Positions 34,521 to 43,060 of a stretch of 60,611 nucleotides of DNA are shown here, piece after piece (within the stretch, counting starts at the first letter, position 1; every line of letters starts with the position of its first letter). A model generated the notes under the pieces. The model saw nothing but the letters and a program-made list of their open reading frames with translations, was not told the DNA's origin and did not search any database. This DNA is from CAYUZU01 sp964448675. Lineage in GTDB: Bacteria; Planctomycetota; Phycisphaerae; UBA1845; Fen-1342. The DNA is taken from positions 1 through 60,611 of the forward strand of contig CAYUZU010000029.1 in the NCBI GenBank assembly GCA_964448675.1. The letters run 5' to 3'. The position numbers and the translations under genes are program-made.

Positions 34521-37500
34521 ATGCTGCAGGATCAAGACAGTCTGGCCTCTCTGCTCAACGGGATCGGCGACGCAGCACTGATCCACGACGACGCGGGACA
34601 GCTGCTCCAGTGCAACGAGGCCGCCTGCCGTCGGCTCGGCTACGACCGGGACGCACTCCTGGCCCAACCGCTGGAGACGATCCTGCGCTACCGCCCCCAG
34701 ACGGCCTCCCACCGCGGCCGGCCACGCATCACGCCGGGCTCAACCGAGCCGACGCATGCCGAGTTGTTCACGGCGAGCGGTCATCGCGTGCCGGTGCGCG
34801 TGCGGGCAGCCCCGGTCGAGCACGGCGGCCGGCCGGCCACCATGCTCATCGCGCACGACCTGAGCTGCGCGGGAGGCGACGTCGCCGACCTGTGCTGGGA
34901 GCTCGACGTGAACGCGGTCATCGCGCGCCTGGCCCGCGCGCTACTGACCAAGACGGATGTGTCGCTGGATGCGGTGTCGCGGATCATCCTGGACGAAGCC
35001 CGTCGCATGACCGGCGCGGCGTTCGGCTATGTCGGCTTCGTCGAAGCGCAGACCGGGCACCTGGTCTGCCCCACCATGACCCACGATATCTGGGACCAGT
35101 GCAACGTGCCCGGCAAAAGCGTCGTCTTCGACAAGTTCGGCGGCCTGTGGGGCTGGGTGCTCGAGCACCGCCAGCCGCTGCTCACGAACAACCCGCGTGA
35201 CGACGCCCGCTCCACCGGCACGCCGGCCGGCCATTTGCCGATCGAGCGGTTTCTCTCGGCACCGGCGATCATGGAAGACCGCCTGCTCGGACAGGTTGCC
35301 CTGGCCAACCCGCGGCGTGACTTCAACCAGCGCGACCTCGACCTGGTCGTGCGGCTGGCCAACCTCTACGCCATCGCCGTTCACCGCGTGCGGTCGGACC
35401 AGACGCTGCGCGAGAACGAAAGCCGGCTTCGTCTGATGTTTCAGGGGGCCGCCGACGGCGTGCTCATCCTGCATGACACCGTGCTGGACTGCAATGACGC
35501 CGCCTGTCGCATGCTCGGCTACGCGCGCGACGAGTTGATCGGCCGCTCGCCGGCCGACTTCTCTCCACCGACGCAGCCCGATGGGCGCTCGTCGCGCCAG
35601 GCGGCCTGGGAGCGCATCCACACGGCCCTGAGCGGCGTGCCGGTGTACTTCGCCTGGCAGCACCAGCGCAAGGACGGCACCCCGGTCGACACCGAAATCG
35701 GCCTGGTCGCGCTCGAGATCAGCGGGCAGCGCGTGCTGCAGGCGACGATTCGCGACATCACCCAGCGCAAGCGGGCCGAAGCGCGCATTGGCCACCTCAA
35801 TGCGGTGCTGCGCGCCATCCGCAACGTCAATCAGGTCATCACGCGCGTTACGGATCGCGATCGGCTCGTCCAGGCCGTTTGCGATTGCCTGACGGAGACG
35901 CGCGGCTATCACAGCGCGTGGCTCGCGGTGCTCGACGAACAGCGGCGCACCACAGCCATGGGCAGCGCCGGTCTCGACGGCAAGGCCAAGCGCCTCGCGC
36001 AGTGCCTCTGCCAGCCGGACCGCTGTACCTGCCTGCGGCGCGTCCTCGCGGACCCTGCCGCTTTCCTCGTCAGCGCGCAGCCGTGCGGTCAACCCGATTG
36101 CCCGCTCGAGCTGAATTGCCCGGAGCGCGGGGCGATTTTCGCGCAACTGCGTTTCGGCGAGCAGCTCTTCGGCATCCTGGCCGTCTCGCTGCAGGCCGAC
36201 ATGTGCCAGGACGAGGAGGAGCGCAACCTCTTCCGCGAGGTCGCGGACGATGTCGCCCTCGCGCTGCACAGCCTGGCGCAGCAGGACCAGCGACGCCACG
36301 CCGAAAGGCAACTGCAGGACACCGAACGGCTGCTGGCCGGTGTGCTGCACGGAGCCCAGGATGCCGTCCTGGCCCTGCGAGCCGAGCGCTCCGACACGGG
36401 CGGTATTCGCGACCTGACCATTCTCCTGGCCAACCCGGCGGCGGCAGCGCTGCTGCAGCAAAGCCCCGACGCTCTGCTGGGCCGCAGCATCAGCGAACTC
36501 CTGCCCGCACTGGCCGCGTCCGGCACGCTGCAGCGGCTCTATCATGTCGTCGAGTCAGGTACCGCCCAGCGGTTCGAGCTGCACCACGACGACGACGGCC
36601 TGCACGGCTGGTTTCAATGGTCGGCGTCCCCTCTCGAGGACGGCCTCGCGCTGCACCTGCGCGACGTCACCCAGCGCCGCGAAGCCGAAAACACCATTCG
36701 CGAATCCGAAGACCTGCTGCGGCGCGTGCTCGAGAGCATTCCGATCGGCGTATGGGTGGCCGGGGCCGACTTCCGCTTGCGGCTGTGGAACGTGGGCCAG
36801 GAGCTCATGACGGGCGTGTCGCGGCGCGACGTGCTCGGTCGTAACATCTTCGAGTTGTTTCCCAGCCTCGCGGCCAGCGGTCTCGAGGAGCAGTATCGTG
36901 ATGTGGTCCGCAAGGGCGAGCCGCTTACCCTGGTCAATTTCCGCTTCACGGACGCCGCGCTCGCCAAGAGCGACTACGTGCTGAATATCAACGCCAACCC
37001 GCTGAAGAACGCCGACGGTACCGTCGTCGGCATCGTCGTGGCGGTCGAGGACATAAGCGAGCGCACCCGTGCCGAACAGGCCTTGCGCCAAAGCGAGCAG
37101 CGCCACCGCATCATTTCCAGCGTCATTTCCGACTTCGTCTATACCGGCACACTGCGGCCCACCGGCCTCGTGCGACAGGAATGGCTTGCCGGCGCCGTCG
37201 AGCGGATTACCGGCTATCCGTCACTCGAGCTGGCAGACCTGCCCGACGGCTGGCCGGCCATCGCGCTGCCGGACGGTCGCAGAGCATTCATCGACCACGT
37301 CCCCAATCTCGCCTGTGGTGAGTCAACCGTCATCGAATACCAGATTCGTACGCGCGACGGCGAAGAGCGGTGGCTGCGCGACTATGTCACCGCGGTCGGC
37401 GACAGCACGACCGGCTCGGTCACGGGGGTGTTGGGGGCGGTCCAGGACATCACCTTCCAGCGCACCGCCGAACAGGAGCGGGAGCTGCTGTCCGCCCAGC

Positions 37501-38651
37501 TGCGGCGGGCCCAGAAGCTCGAGGCCGTCGGCCAGCTCGCCGGCGGCGTCGCACACGACTTCAACAACATCCTGACGGCGATACTGGGCAACAGCGAGCT
37601 GCTGCGGTCGCTGCTCGAGTCTCGCTCCGACGTCGACGCCGCGAGCTTCGGCCATCTCGACCAGATCGAGCGCGCCGCGCAGCGCGCTGCTTCCCTCACG
37701 CGCCAGATGCTGGCCTTCAGCCGCCGGCAGACCATCAAGCTCGAAGTGCTGCAGCTGAATCAGATTCTCAACGAGATCGAGAAGATGCTGCTCCGCGTGC
37801 TCGCGGAGAACATCCGCCTCGAGCTCGACCTCGCGGCCGACCTCCGCCCTGTGCGGGCCGACGCAGGCCAACTCGAACAGGTCATCATGAACCTCGTGGT
37901 CAACGCGCGTGATGCCATGCTCGCCGGCGGCCACCTGACCATCACCACCGCCAACGAGCACCTCGATGACCGTTTCGTGGCCACGCACGCCGAAGTGCGG
38001 ACCGGCCCGCACGTTCGCATGACGGTGCGCGACACGGGAACGGGCATGACGCCCGAAGTGCAGGAGCGCCTGTTCGAGCCTTTCTTCACGACCAAGCCCG
38101 TCGGCCAGGGCACCGGGCTCGGGCTGGCCACGGTCTACGGCATCGTCAAACAGCTCAACGGCCACATCGTCGCCGAGAGCGAGCTCGGCCACGGCAGCCA
38201 GTTCCATGTGTACCTCCCCGTCGCCGACGCCGAACCGCCAACCGTGCCGGCGGCGCTGCCGGACATCCGTCGCCTCACGGGGCACGAGTCCGTGCTCGTC
38301 TGCGAGGATGACCCGACGGTCCGTCACCTGGCCGTCCGGTTTCTCGAGAGTGCGGGGTACAACGTGCTGGCGGCCGAGCTCGGTTCCGAGGCGCGCCACA
38401 TTGCTGAGCGGAGCGCGCAGCCGATCGATCTGCTGCTGACCGACCTTGTCATCCCCGATACGAACGGGCGCGAGCTTGCTGAATCGCTTCTCGCAACCGT
38501 TCCCGGGCTCCGTGTTCTCTACATGTCCGGCTACGCCACCAGCACGCTCGGCGAGCAGGTGCCTGCGGAGGAAGCCGACCTCGTCGAAAAGCCCTTCAGC
38601 CGGCGCGACCTGCTCGCGAGCGTCCGCCGGGTGCTCGACCGCGGTGCTTGA
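34521..38651 (+). CDS. Hybrid sensor histidine kinase/response regulator with PAS and GAF domains
   Basis: The product is 1376 aa with no membrane segment, so it is a soluble sensor. The order is PAS (1-110), GAF (about 135-295), PAS (300-425), GAF (435-600), three more PAS units (about 610-985), then HisKA with the phospho-His in AGGVAHDFNNILTAILGN near residue 1010. The ATPase domain has VIMNLVVNARDAML, VRDTGTGM and TGLGLATVYGIVKQLNGH. A C-terminal receiver has phospho-Asp in LLLTDLVIP near 1308 and the conserved Lys in LVEKPF. The second GAF carries an unusual Cys-rich insert at about 495-537 (CLCQPDRCTC... CGQPDCPLELNC), possibly a metal or iron-sulfur site. The upstream promoter is strong. 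Confidence 0.93.
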   Translation: MLQDQDSLASLLNGIGDAALIHDDAGQLLQCNEAACRRLGYDRDALLAQPLETILRYRPQTASHRGRPRITPGSTEPTHAELFTASGHRVPVRVRAAPVEHGGRPATMLIAHDLSCAGGDVADLCWELDVNAVIARLARALLTKTDVSLDAVSRIILDEARRMTGAAFGYVGFVEAQTGHLVCPTMTHDIWDQCNVPGKSVVFDKFGGLWGWVLEHRQPLLTNNPRDDARSTGTPAGHLPIERFLSAPAIMEDRLLGQVALANPRRDFNQRDLDLVVRLANLYAIAVHRVRSDQTLRENESRLRLMFQGAADGVLILHDTVLDCNDAACRMLGYARDELIGRSPADFSPPTQPDGRSSRQAAWERIHTALSGVPVYFAWQHQRKDGTPVDTEIGLVALEISGQRVLQATIRDITQRKRAEARIGHLNAVLRAIRNVNQVITRVTDRDRLVQAVCDCLTETRGYHSAWLAVLDEQRRTTAMGSAGLDGKAKRLAQCLCQPDRCTCLRRVLADPAAFLVSAQPCGQPDCPLELNCPERGAIFAQLRFGEQLFGILAVSLQADMCQDEEERNLFREVADDVALALHSLAQQDQRRHAERQLQDTERLLAGVLHGAQDAVLALRAERSDTGGIRDLTILLANPAAAALLQQSPDALLGRSISELLPALAASGTLQRLYHVVESGTAQRFELHHDDDGLHGWFQWSASPLEDGLALHLRDVTQRREAENTIRESEDLLRRVLESIPIGVWVAGADFRLRLWNVGQELMTGVSRRDVLGRNIFELFPSLAASGLEEQYRDVVRKGEPLTLVNFRFTDAALAKSDYVLNINANPLKNADGTVVGIVVAVEDISERTRAEQALRQSEQRHRIISSVISDFVYTGTLRPTGLVRQEWLAGAVERITGYPSLELADLPDGWPAIALPDGRRAFIDHVPNLACGESTVIEYQIRTRDGEERWLRDYVTAVGDSTTGSVTGVLGAVQDITFQRTAEQERELLSAQLRRAQKLEAVGQLAGGVAHDFNNILTAILGNSELLRSLLESRSDVDAASFGHLDQIERAAQRAASLTRQMLAFSRRQTIKLEVLQLNQILNEIEKMLLRVLAENIRLELDLAADLRPVRADAGQLEQVIMNLVVNARDAMLAGGHLTITTANEHLDDRFVATHAEVRTGPHVRMTVRDTGTGMTPEVQERLFEPFFTTKPVGQGTGLGLATVYGIVKQLNGHIVAESELGHGSQFHVYLPVADAEPPTVPAALPDIRRLTGHESVLVCEDDPTVRHLAVRFLESAGYNVLAAELGSEARHIAERSAQPIDLLLTDLVIPDTNGRELAESLLATVPGLRVLYMSGYATSTLGEQVPAEEADLVEKPFSRRDLLASVRRVLDRGA

Positions 38652-38895
38652 GGCGGGGCCGCGTCGCGGCCGGGAGTTGATCAATCAGTTTCCGATAATT
38701 TTTCCGCGCTCCGGCGACACCTTTGGGCGGGACGGTTGTTATAAAAAGTGGAACGCTTCAAAAGCCCATCCCAGCGCATGGGTCGCGGGTGCTGCCTCCG
38801 GCACACCCGGGACCCGTTTTTTTGCGCCCGCCGCCGGACTGCCGGTCGCCGGCGCGGACGCTCCCATCACTGCCAGAATCAAGTAGACTGCCATC

Positions 38896-39591
38896 ATGCG
38901 CCCCGCGCCGCCCATCGAGACGCCAGTCGGCTGCCACGCCCCCGGGTGGTACCTGGGATTCAAGACGGCCGTCGACCGCGTGGTCGCGGTGGTTCTCCTC
39001 CTGCTGGCGTCCCCGCTGCTGCTCTACCTCGCGTGGCGCGTGCGGCGCGACGGCCACCCGGCCCTTTTCCGCCAGACCCGCGCCGGACGTCACGGGCACC
39101 CCTTCACCCTTTACAAGTTCCGCACCATGCGCCCCGACGCCGACCCTTACGGCGATTCGCCGCAGTCCGGCGCCGACCCGCGGATCACCCCCATCGGCCG
39201 CTGGCTGCGCGAGACCAGCCTTGACGAGCTGCCACAATTGATCAACGTCGCTCGTGGCGAGATGTCGCTGATCGGGCCACGACCGCTGTATGTTCAGCAA
39301 ATCGCCGAATGGGACGCCCGCCAGCGCGGCCGCCTGCTCGTCAAGCCCGGACTCACGGGGCTGGCCCAGATTCACGGCCGCGGCAGCCTGACCATCGAAG
39401 AGAAGCTCGAATGGGACGTCCGTTATGTCGAGAAGATCGGACCCGGCACGGATCTGGCCATCCTGTGGCGGACCGTGTGGGGCGTGCTGCGCGGCGGCGA
39501 CGTGTACGAGGTGCGCTACTCGGAAGAACGCGAACGCCGCAGTGAGCCGGCCGCGGCGCACGGGCAGGACGACAAAGGGGAAGCCGGTTGA
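38896..39591 (+). CDS. Bacterial sugar transferase (monotopic phosphoglycosyl transferase)
   Basis: The product is 231 aa, the small PglC/WcaJ-core type. A re-entrant hydrophobic helix near 16-40 (VDRVVAVVLLLLASPLLLYL) is followed by the catalytic domain: LFRQTRAGRHGHPFTLYKFR, then TMRPDADPYG, and the Asp-Glu catalytic dyad in TSLDELPQLINVARGEMSLI. GPRPLYVQQ and KPGLTGLAQIHGRGSLTIEE complete the core. It transfers a sugar phosphate from a UDP-sugar to undecaprenyl phosphate, the first step of exopolysaccharide, O-antigen or protein-glycan synthesis. No other polysaccharide genes are beside it. The ATG at 38896 has a weak ribosome site. Confidence 0.92.
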   Translation: MRPAPPIETPVGCHAPGWYLGFKTAVDRVVAVVLLLLASPLLLYLAWRVRRDGHPALFRQTRAGRHGHPFTLYKFRTMRPDADPYGDSPQSGADPRITPIGRWLRETSLDELPQLINVARGEMSLIGPRPLYVQQIAEWDARQRGRLLVKPGLTGLAQIHGRGSLTIEEKLEWDVRYVEKIGPGTDLAILWRTVWGVLRGGDVYEVRYSEERERRSEPAAAHGQDDKGEAG

Positions 39592-39605
39592 GGAAGCGCG
39601 AAGGG

Positions 39606-39643
39606 GGCCCTCCCCTGCCCCGTCCCGAGGAGGCAGGGGGGCC
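39606..39643 (+). terminator. GC-rich hairpin after the sugar transferase gene
   Basis: CCCCTGCC (39612-39619) pairs with GGCAGGGG (39632-39639) and GGCCC with GGGCC flank it, with a loop of about 12 nt. It begins 14 nt after the stop codon and lies between convergent genes. No T run follows. Confidence 0.5.
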
Positions 39644-39722
39644 ACCATCGCTTCAAGCTGAGGTTTGACGGGCCAGCGCCGACAGTACCGCAGCGCGGCC
39701 CGCTGTCAGCGGACAGCCTTGC

Positions 39723-41642
39723 CTACTCGCAACTCGTGTTCTGCACCGCGACGAACGGGTCGATGTCGCGCCAATTGGCGGTGCCGTCGGCGTTGACGTC
39801 GTTGTTGTCGAACGGACAACTCGGCGGCTGACCATAGACGCTCGCGTGCAGTGCGTACCATGCCGACTCGTTGTCGTTCTGGGCGGACACGAAGAAGTCG
39901 ATATCACGCCAGTTGATCTGGCCATCGCAGTTGCTGTCGCCCGGACAGCCGCTGGGGGCGCACTCGTCGGGAATCCCGTTTTCGTCGTCATCTTCCGAAA
40001 CCGGCGGCGTTCCGACCAGCGACAGGACCAGGCTCGGTGTGATCACCGACTGGTTGTAGGAGTACTGGTCGGCGTTGCTGCCGTTCTGCTGATAGCCGAC
40101 CGTCGCCGAGCGCCCGTTATCGTACGACGAGCTACCGAAAACGGTGTCCTGGTACAGGTACTGCGCGAAGATACCGTCCACCGGCGTCTCGAAGATCTGC
40201 ACCTGGAAGGTGATCCGGCCCGAGCTGAAGTTGTAGTGCGAGCGGTTGTACCATTCCACGATGAAGACGCGCTCGGGCGCGCTGCCCTCCACCTTGTAGT
40301 ACACGTTGCCCGAGTTGCTGTACAGGTCATCCCACCACGGGAGCAGCGCCTGCGCACCGCCGAAGGCGTAGTTGCTCGGCAACGGGTAGTTCGTGTACCC
40401 CAGGGCACCAGCCGCCATCCCGAGCGCGACGCCGCCATTGTTGCCGATGTTGGCCACGGGCTCCGGGAAGACCGCGTTGCTGAACGGCATCGTGACCTGA
40501 CGCACCTCTTCGTCGCCGAGATACAGCGGCGTGCCGCCGGTGTTGTACAACTCGCGCCAGCCGAGCACGGCCGCCTCAGTGTTGACCAGGCTGACCGGCC
40601 CGGTCCAGGCCAGGTCGCAGCCGTCGGGGACGGTGTTCTGATTGCAGTCATCGACCAGGCCGGCGACGATTTCCGCCTCGTCGCTCAGGCCGTTCTGGTT
40701 GCAGTCGGACAGGTCGTAACCGTCGCAACTGTCCAGCAAGCCGTTGCCGTCCCCATCGCCGCAGTAGGGGTCGCCGGGACAGGTCTCGATCTCGCAATCG
40801 TCGGGAATGCCGTTGGTATTGCAGTCGAACGAATCGCCACTGGAAATGTCGACGTCGTCACGCACGCCGTTCCCGTTGCAATCGGTCGTGAATGGCCAGT
40901 CCACCGTCTCCGCCTGGTAGACCTCGTCGGCACCCCCGATCTGCTGGGCCCACGCGACGATCTTGATCTGATTCTGGTAGTGGTAGCTGTACCAGCTCGC
41001 GCCGGAGAAGGTGAAATCACGCTGGACCGTTTCCGACGAACCGGGCGTCAGGTAGACGTCCGCCGTGCTGGCTGCCTGCATCAGGCAGTTGCGATAGTTG
41101 CCGGAGATCCCTGGCGCCGGATAGTCATCGAGCACCTGCACCATGTAGACGCGGACGGTCTTGGCGGTTCCACCCGTCTGCAGGCCCACCGTCGCACTGA
41201 AGCGGAACGTCGCGCCGCTGAGGTGCTCGCCCGAGACCCTGAGGGTCACGTCGGTGGGTATGTTCACCCGGCTCGTGAAATCCGAGAAATACTGGCTGTA
41301 GCCGACATTGCCCACACGCGTCAGGATGCCATCCTGGACGGTCGTGGGATAACCGCTCACGCTGTAGAAGCCCATGCGCGCGTTGCCCCAGCTCGTCTCG
41401 AAGCCGTCGGCGCCGTGAATCTGAATGCCGGCAAAGCGGTCCGGATACGCATCCAGCAGATCGCTGTACGCATGCCGGACCTCCGGGCAGTGAACGCACC
41501 ACGTCGCGGTGAATTGCTCACCCAGCACCGTGCGCTGCGCCGCATGGGCTCCAACGCTACCAGCGGCCATAACCCCGCACACCACCACACTGCACACCAC
41601 CCGGCACACCAGGCTGCGCTCACCCAACCGTCGCCACTCCAT
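39723..41642 (-). CDS. Exported thioredoxin-like protein fused to calcium-loop/dockerin-like repeats
   Basis: The product is 639 aa from ATG at 41642 (GGAG six bases upstream). A signal peptide (VVCSVVVCGVMAAGSVGAHA) precedes a thioredoxin fold with active site TATWCVHCPEVRHAY and the cis-Pro segment SGYPTTVQDG. The next region holds several Asp/Asn loops (DCNGNGVRDDVDI, DCNTNGIPDDCEI, DCNQNGLSDEAEI). A central beta-rich domain of about 200 residues follows (LGWRELYNTGGTPLYLGDEE...). Two dockerin-like units close the protein (GDSNCDGQINWRDIDFFV and NDVNADGTANWRDIDPFV). CxxC in an exported Trx suggests redox or disulfide exchange; the calcium repeats suggest surface attachment. Confidence 0.82.
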   Translation of the reverse strand: MEWRRLGERSLVCRVVCSVVVCGVMAAGSVGAHAAQRTVLGEQFTATWCVHCPEVRHAYSDLLDAYPDRFAGIQIHGADGFETSWGNARMGFYSVSGYPTTVQDGILTRVGNVGYSQYFSDFTSRVNIPTDVTLRVSGEHLSGATFRFSATVGLQTGGTAKTVRVYMVQVLDDYPAPGISGNYRNCLMQAASTADVYLTPGSSETVQRDFTFSGASWYSYHYQNQIKIVAWAQQIGGADEVYQAETVDWPFTTDCNGNGVRDDVDISSGDSFDCNTNGIPDDCEIETCPGDPYCGDGDGNGLLDSCDGYDLSDCNQNGLSDEAEIVAGLVDDCNQNTVPDGCDLAWTGPVSLVNTEAAVLGWRELYNTGGTPLYLGDEEVRQVTMPFSNAVFPEPVANIGNNGGVALGMAAGALGYTNYPLPSNYAFGGAQALLPWWDDLYSNSGNVYYKVEGSAPERVFIVEWYNRSHYNFSSGRITFQVQIFETPVDGIFAQYLYQDTVFGSSSYDNGRSATVGYQQNGSNADQYSYNQSVITPSLVLSLVGTPPVSEDDDENGIPDECAPSGCPGDSNCDGQINWRDIDFFVSAQNDNESAWYALHASVYGQPPSCPFDNNDVNADGTANWRDIDPFVAVQNTSCE

Positions 41643-42123
41643 CAGGTTCTCCTTTTTTGCGCGGGGCTGCACTGCAGCCAAGGCCCAGCGCTCCGGCCGC
41701 AATCCCGCCACCTCGTTGTCCCGTCAAAAACCCGGTCAGGAAGAATGGGCTGTCGAAATGAACACTGACCGCGAGCCGGCAACCGCCGACGTTGGGCCTG
41801 TCCACGCCCGTCCGTTGTCGCGTCGAGCCATGTGGACACCATCCCAGCGCGCCAGTGACCTCTACCCCATTGCGCTTCTGTCCTGCCCAGACTGATAATC
41901 AATTATCACGCATCACGCTCGCTCGTTCAAGCGAAAAACGTATCACGACTGCAACGCTTTCCGCCCGACGGCGGCGGCGGCCCGGCGCGGCGCCACCCGG
42001 TCTCCGGACGCTCCGACGGCGGTCTTATCGCCCGCCCGGCTGGCGGGTCGGCCGCCGCTGGCCCAGAATACGCCAGGATGCGTCACGCTGGCGCGTCCGG
42101 GCGCTGTAACGTGAGACCTGACC
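41643..42123. other. Divergent intergenic region, 41.6-42.1 kb
   Basis: The region is 481 bp between two exported-protein genes; open frames in it look like chance. It contains an AT-rich dyad at 41893-41908 (listed separately). On the minus strand TTGACG (41727 to 41722) is a possible -35 for the thioredoxin-like gene, but the expected -10 position is poor. Confidence 0.45.
41893..41908. promoter_or_regulatory. AT-rich palindromic operator candidate
   Basis: TGATAATCAATTATCA is a perfect 7-bp inverted repeat around a 2-nt centre in otherwise GC-rich DNA. Both strands read GATAAT, a good -10 hexamer, so it may also be a divergent promoter core. It lies 251 bp from the thioredoxin-like start and 215 bp from the isomerase-like start. 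Confidence 0.45.
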
Positions 42124-43029
42124 ATGTTTGATGACCGACCCTCCCGACGTCGCCTGCTCGCACGCGGGCTGCAACTCGCCGGCGGGCTGACCTTTGGCCC
42201 GCCCCTGCTCGCCGCCACTCAATCCAAGCGAGACCAGAAAATGAAGAAGTTCGAGATCTCCCTCGCCGCGTGGTCCGTCCACCGCATGTTCTATGCCGGC
42301 AAGCTCAAGCAGCTCGACATGCCGGCGCTGTGCCGCAAGACGTTCGGCATCGGCGGGCTGGAGCTGGTGAACACGTTCTTCCCCAGTCCGACATACCGCT
42401 ACTGCAAGGATCTCGCGGCCCGCGCCGCCGATCATGACGTGAAGATCCTGCTGATCATGTGTGACGCCGAGGGCGACTTCTGCGCGGCGGACAAGAAGGA
42501 GCGCGCGCAGGCGGTGCGCAATCACCGCAAGTGGCTCGACATCGCGCAGGTGCTCGGCTGCCATTCGATCCGCTGCAACAGCGGGCACGCGAAGCCCGGC
42601 GACCAGGATGCGATCAAGCGTTGTGCCGAGAGCTTCGCGGCGCTGTGCGAGCTCGCCCGCCCGGACAAGATCAACGTGCTCATCGAGAACCACTGGGGCC
42701 TCTCGTCCGACCCGGACTCTTTGCTGGCGGTCATCCGCCAGGCCGACGATCCGTTGCTCGGCACGCTGCCGGACTTCGGCAACTTCCCCGAAGAGGTCGA
42801 CCGCTACCGCGCCGTCAAGCTCATGATGCCCCACGCCAAGGCGGTCAGTGCCAAGTGCTACGACTTCGACGAGCAGGGCAACGACACCCGGATCGACTAC
42901 GGCCGGATGATGAAAATCGTGCTCGACGCGGGTTACGCCGGCTATGTCGGCATCGAGTACGAGGGGAAAAACGACGACGAAGTGGCCGGCGTCAAGGCGT
43001 GCATCGAGCTGCTCCGGCGTTTCCAGTAG
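42124..43029 (+). CDS. Sugar phosphate isomerase/epimerase family protein with Tat-type signal
   Basis: The product is 301 aa. The N-terminus carries a twin-arginine signal, SRRRLLARGLQLAGGLTFGP, before the xylose-isomerase-like TIM barrel begins at KKFEISLAAWSVHRMFYAG. Barrel strands include FGIGGLELVNTFF, ILLIMCDAEGDFCAADKKER, SIRCNSGHA, NVLIENHWGLSSDPDSLLAV, GTLPDFGNF, AVSAKCYDFDEQGNDTRIDY and GYVGIEYEGKNDDE. The acidic and His metal ligands typical of the fold are present (E and D in IEN, PDFGN, GIEYE). Planctomycetes export many such proteins. The substrate is unknown. An internal ATG at 42241 would drop the signal, but the Tat motif supports the longer start. Confidence 0.85.
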   Translation: MFDDRPSRRRLLARGLQLAGGLTFGPPLLAATQSKRDQKMKKFEISLAAWSVHRMFYAGKLKQLDMPALCRKTFGIGGLELVNTFFPSPTYRYCKDLAARAADHDVKILLIMCDAEGDFCAADKKERAQAVRNHRKWLDIAQVLGCHSIRCNSGHAKPGDQDAIKRCAESFAALCELARPDKINVLIENHWGLSSDPDSLLAVIRQADDPLLGTLPDFGNFPEEVDRYRAVKLMMPHAKAVSAKCYDFDEQGNDTRIDYGRMMKIVLDAGYAGYVGIEYEGKNDDEVAGVKACIELLRRFQ

Positions 43030-43060
43030 CGGTTCTCGCGACCGGCCGCCACCGGCCACG

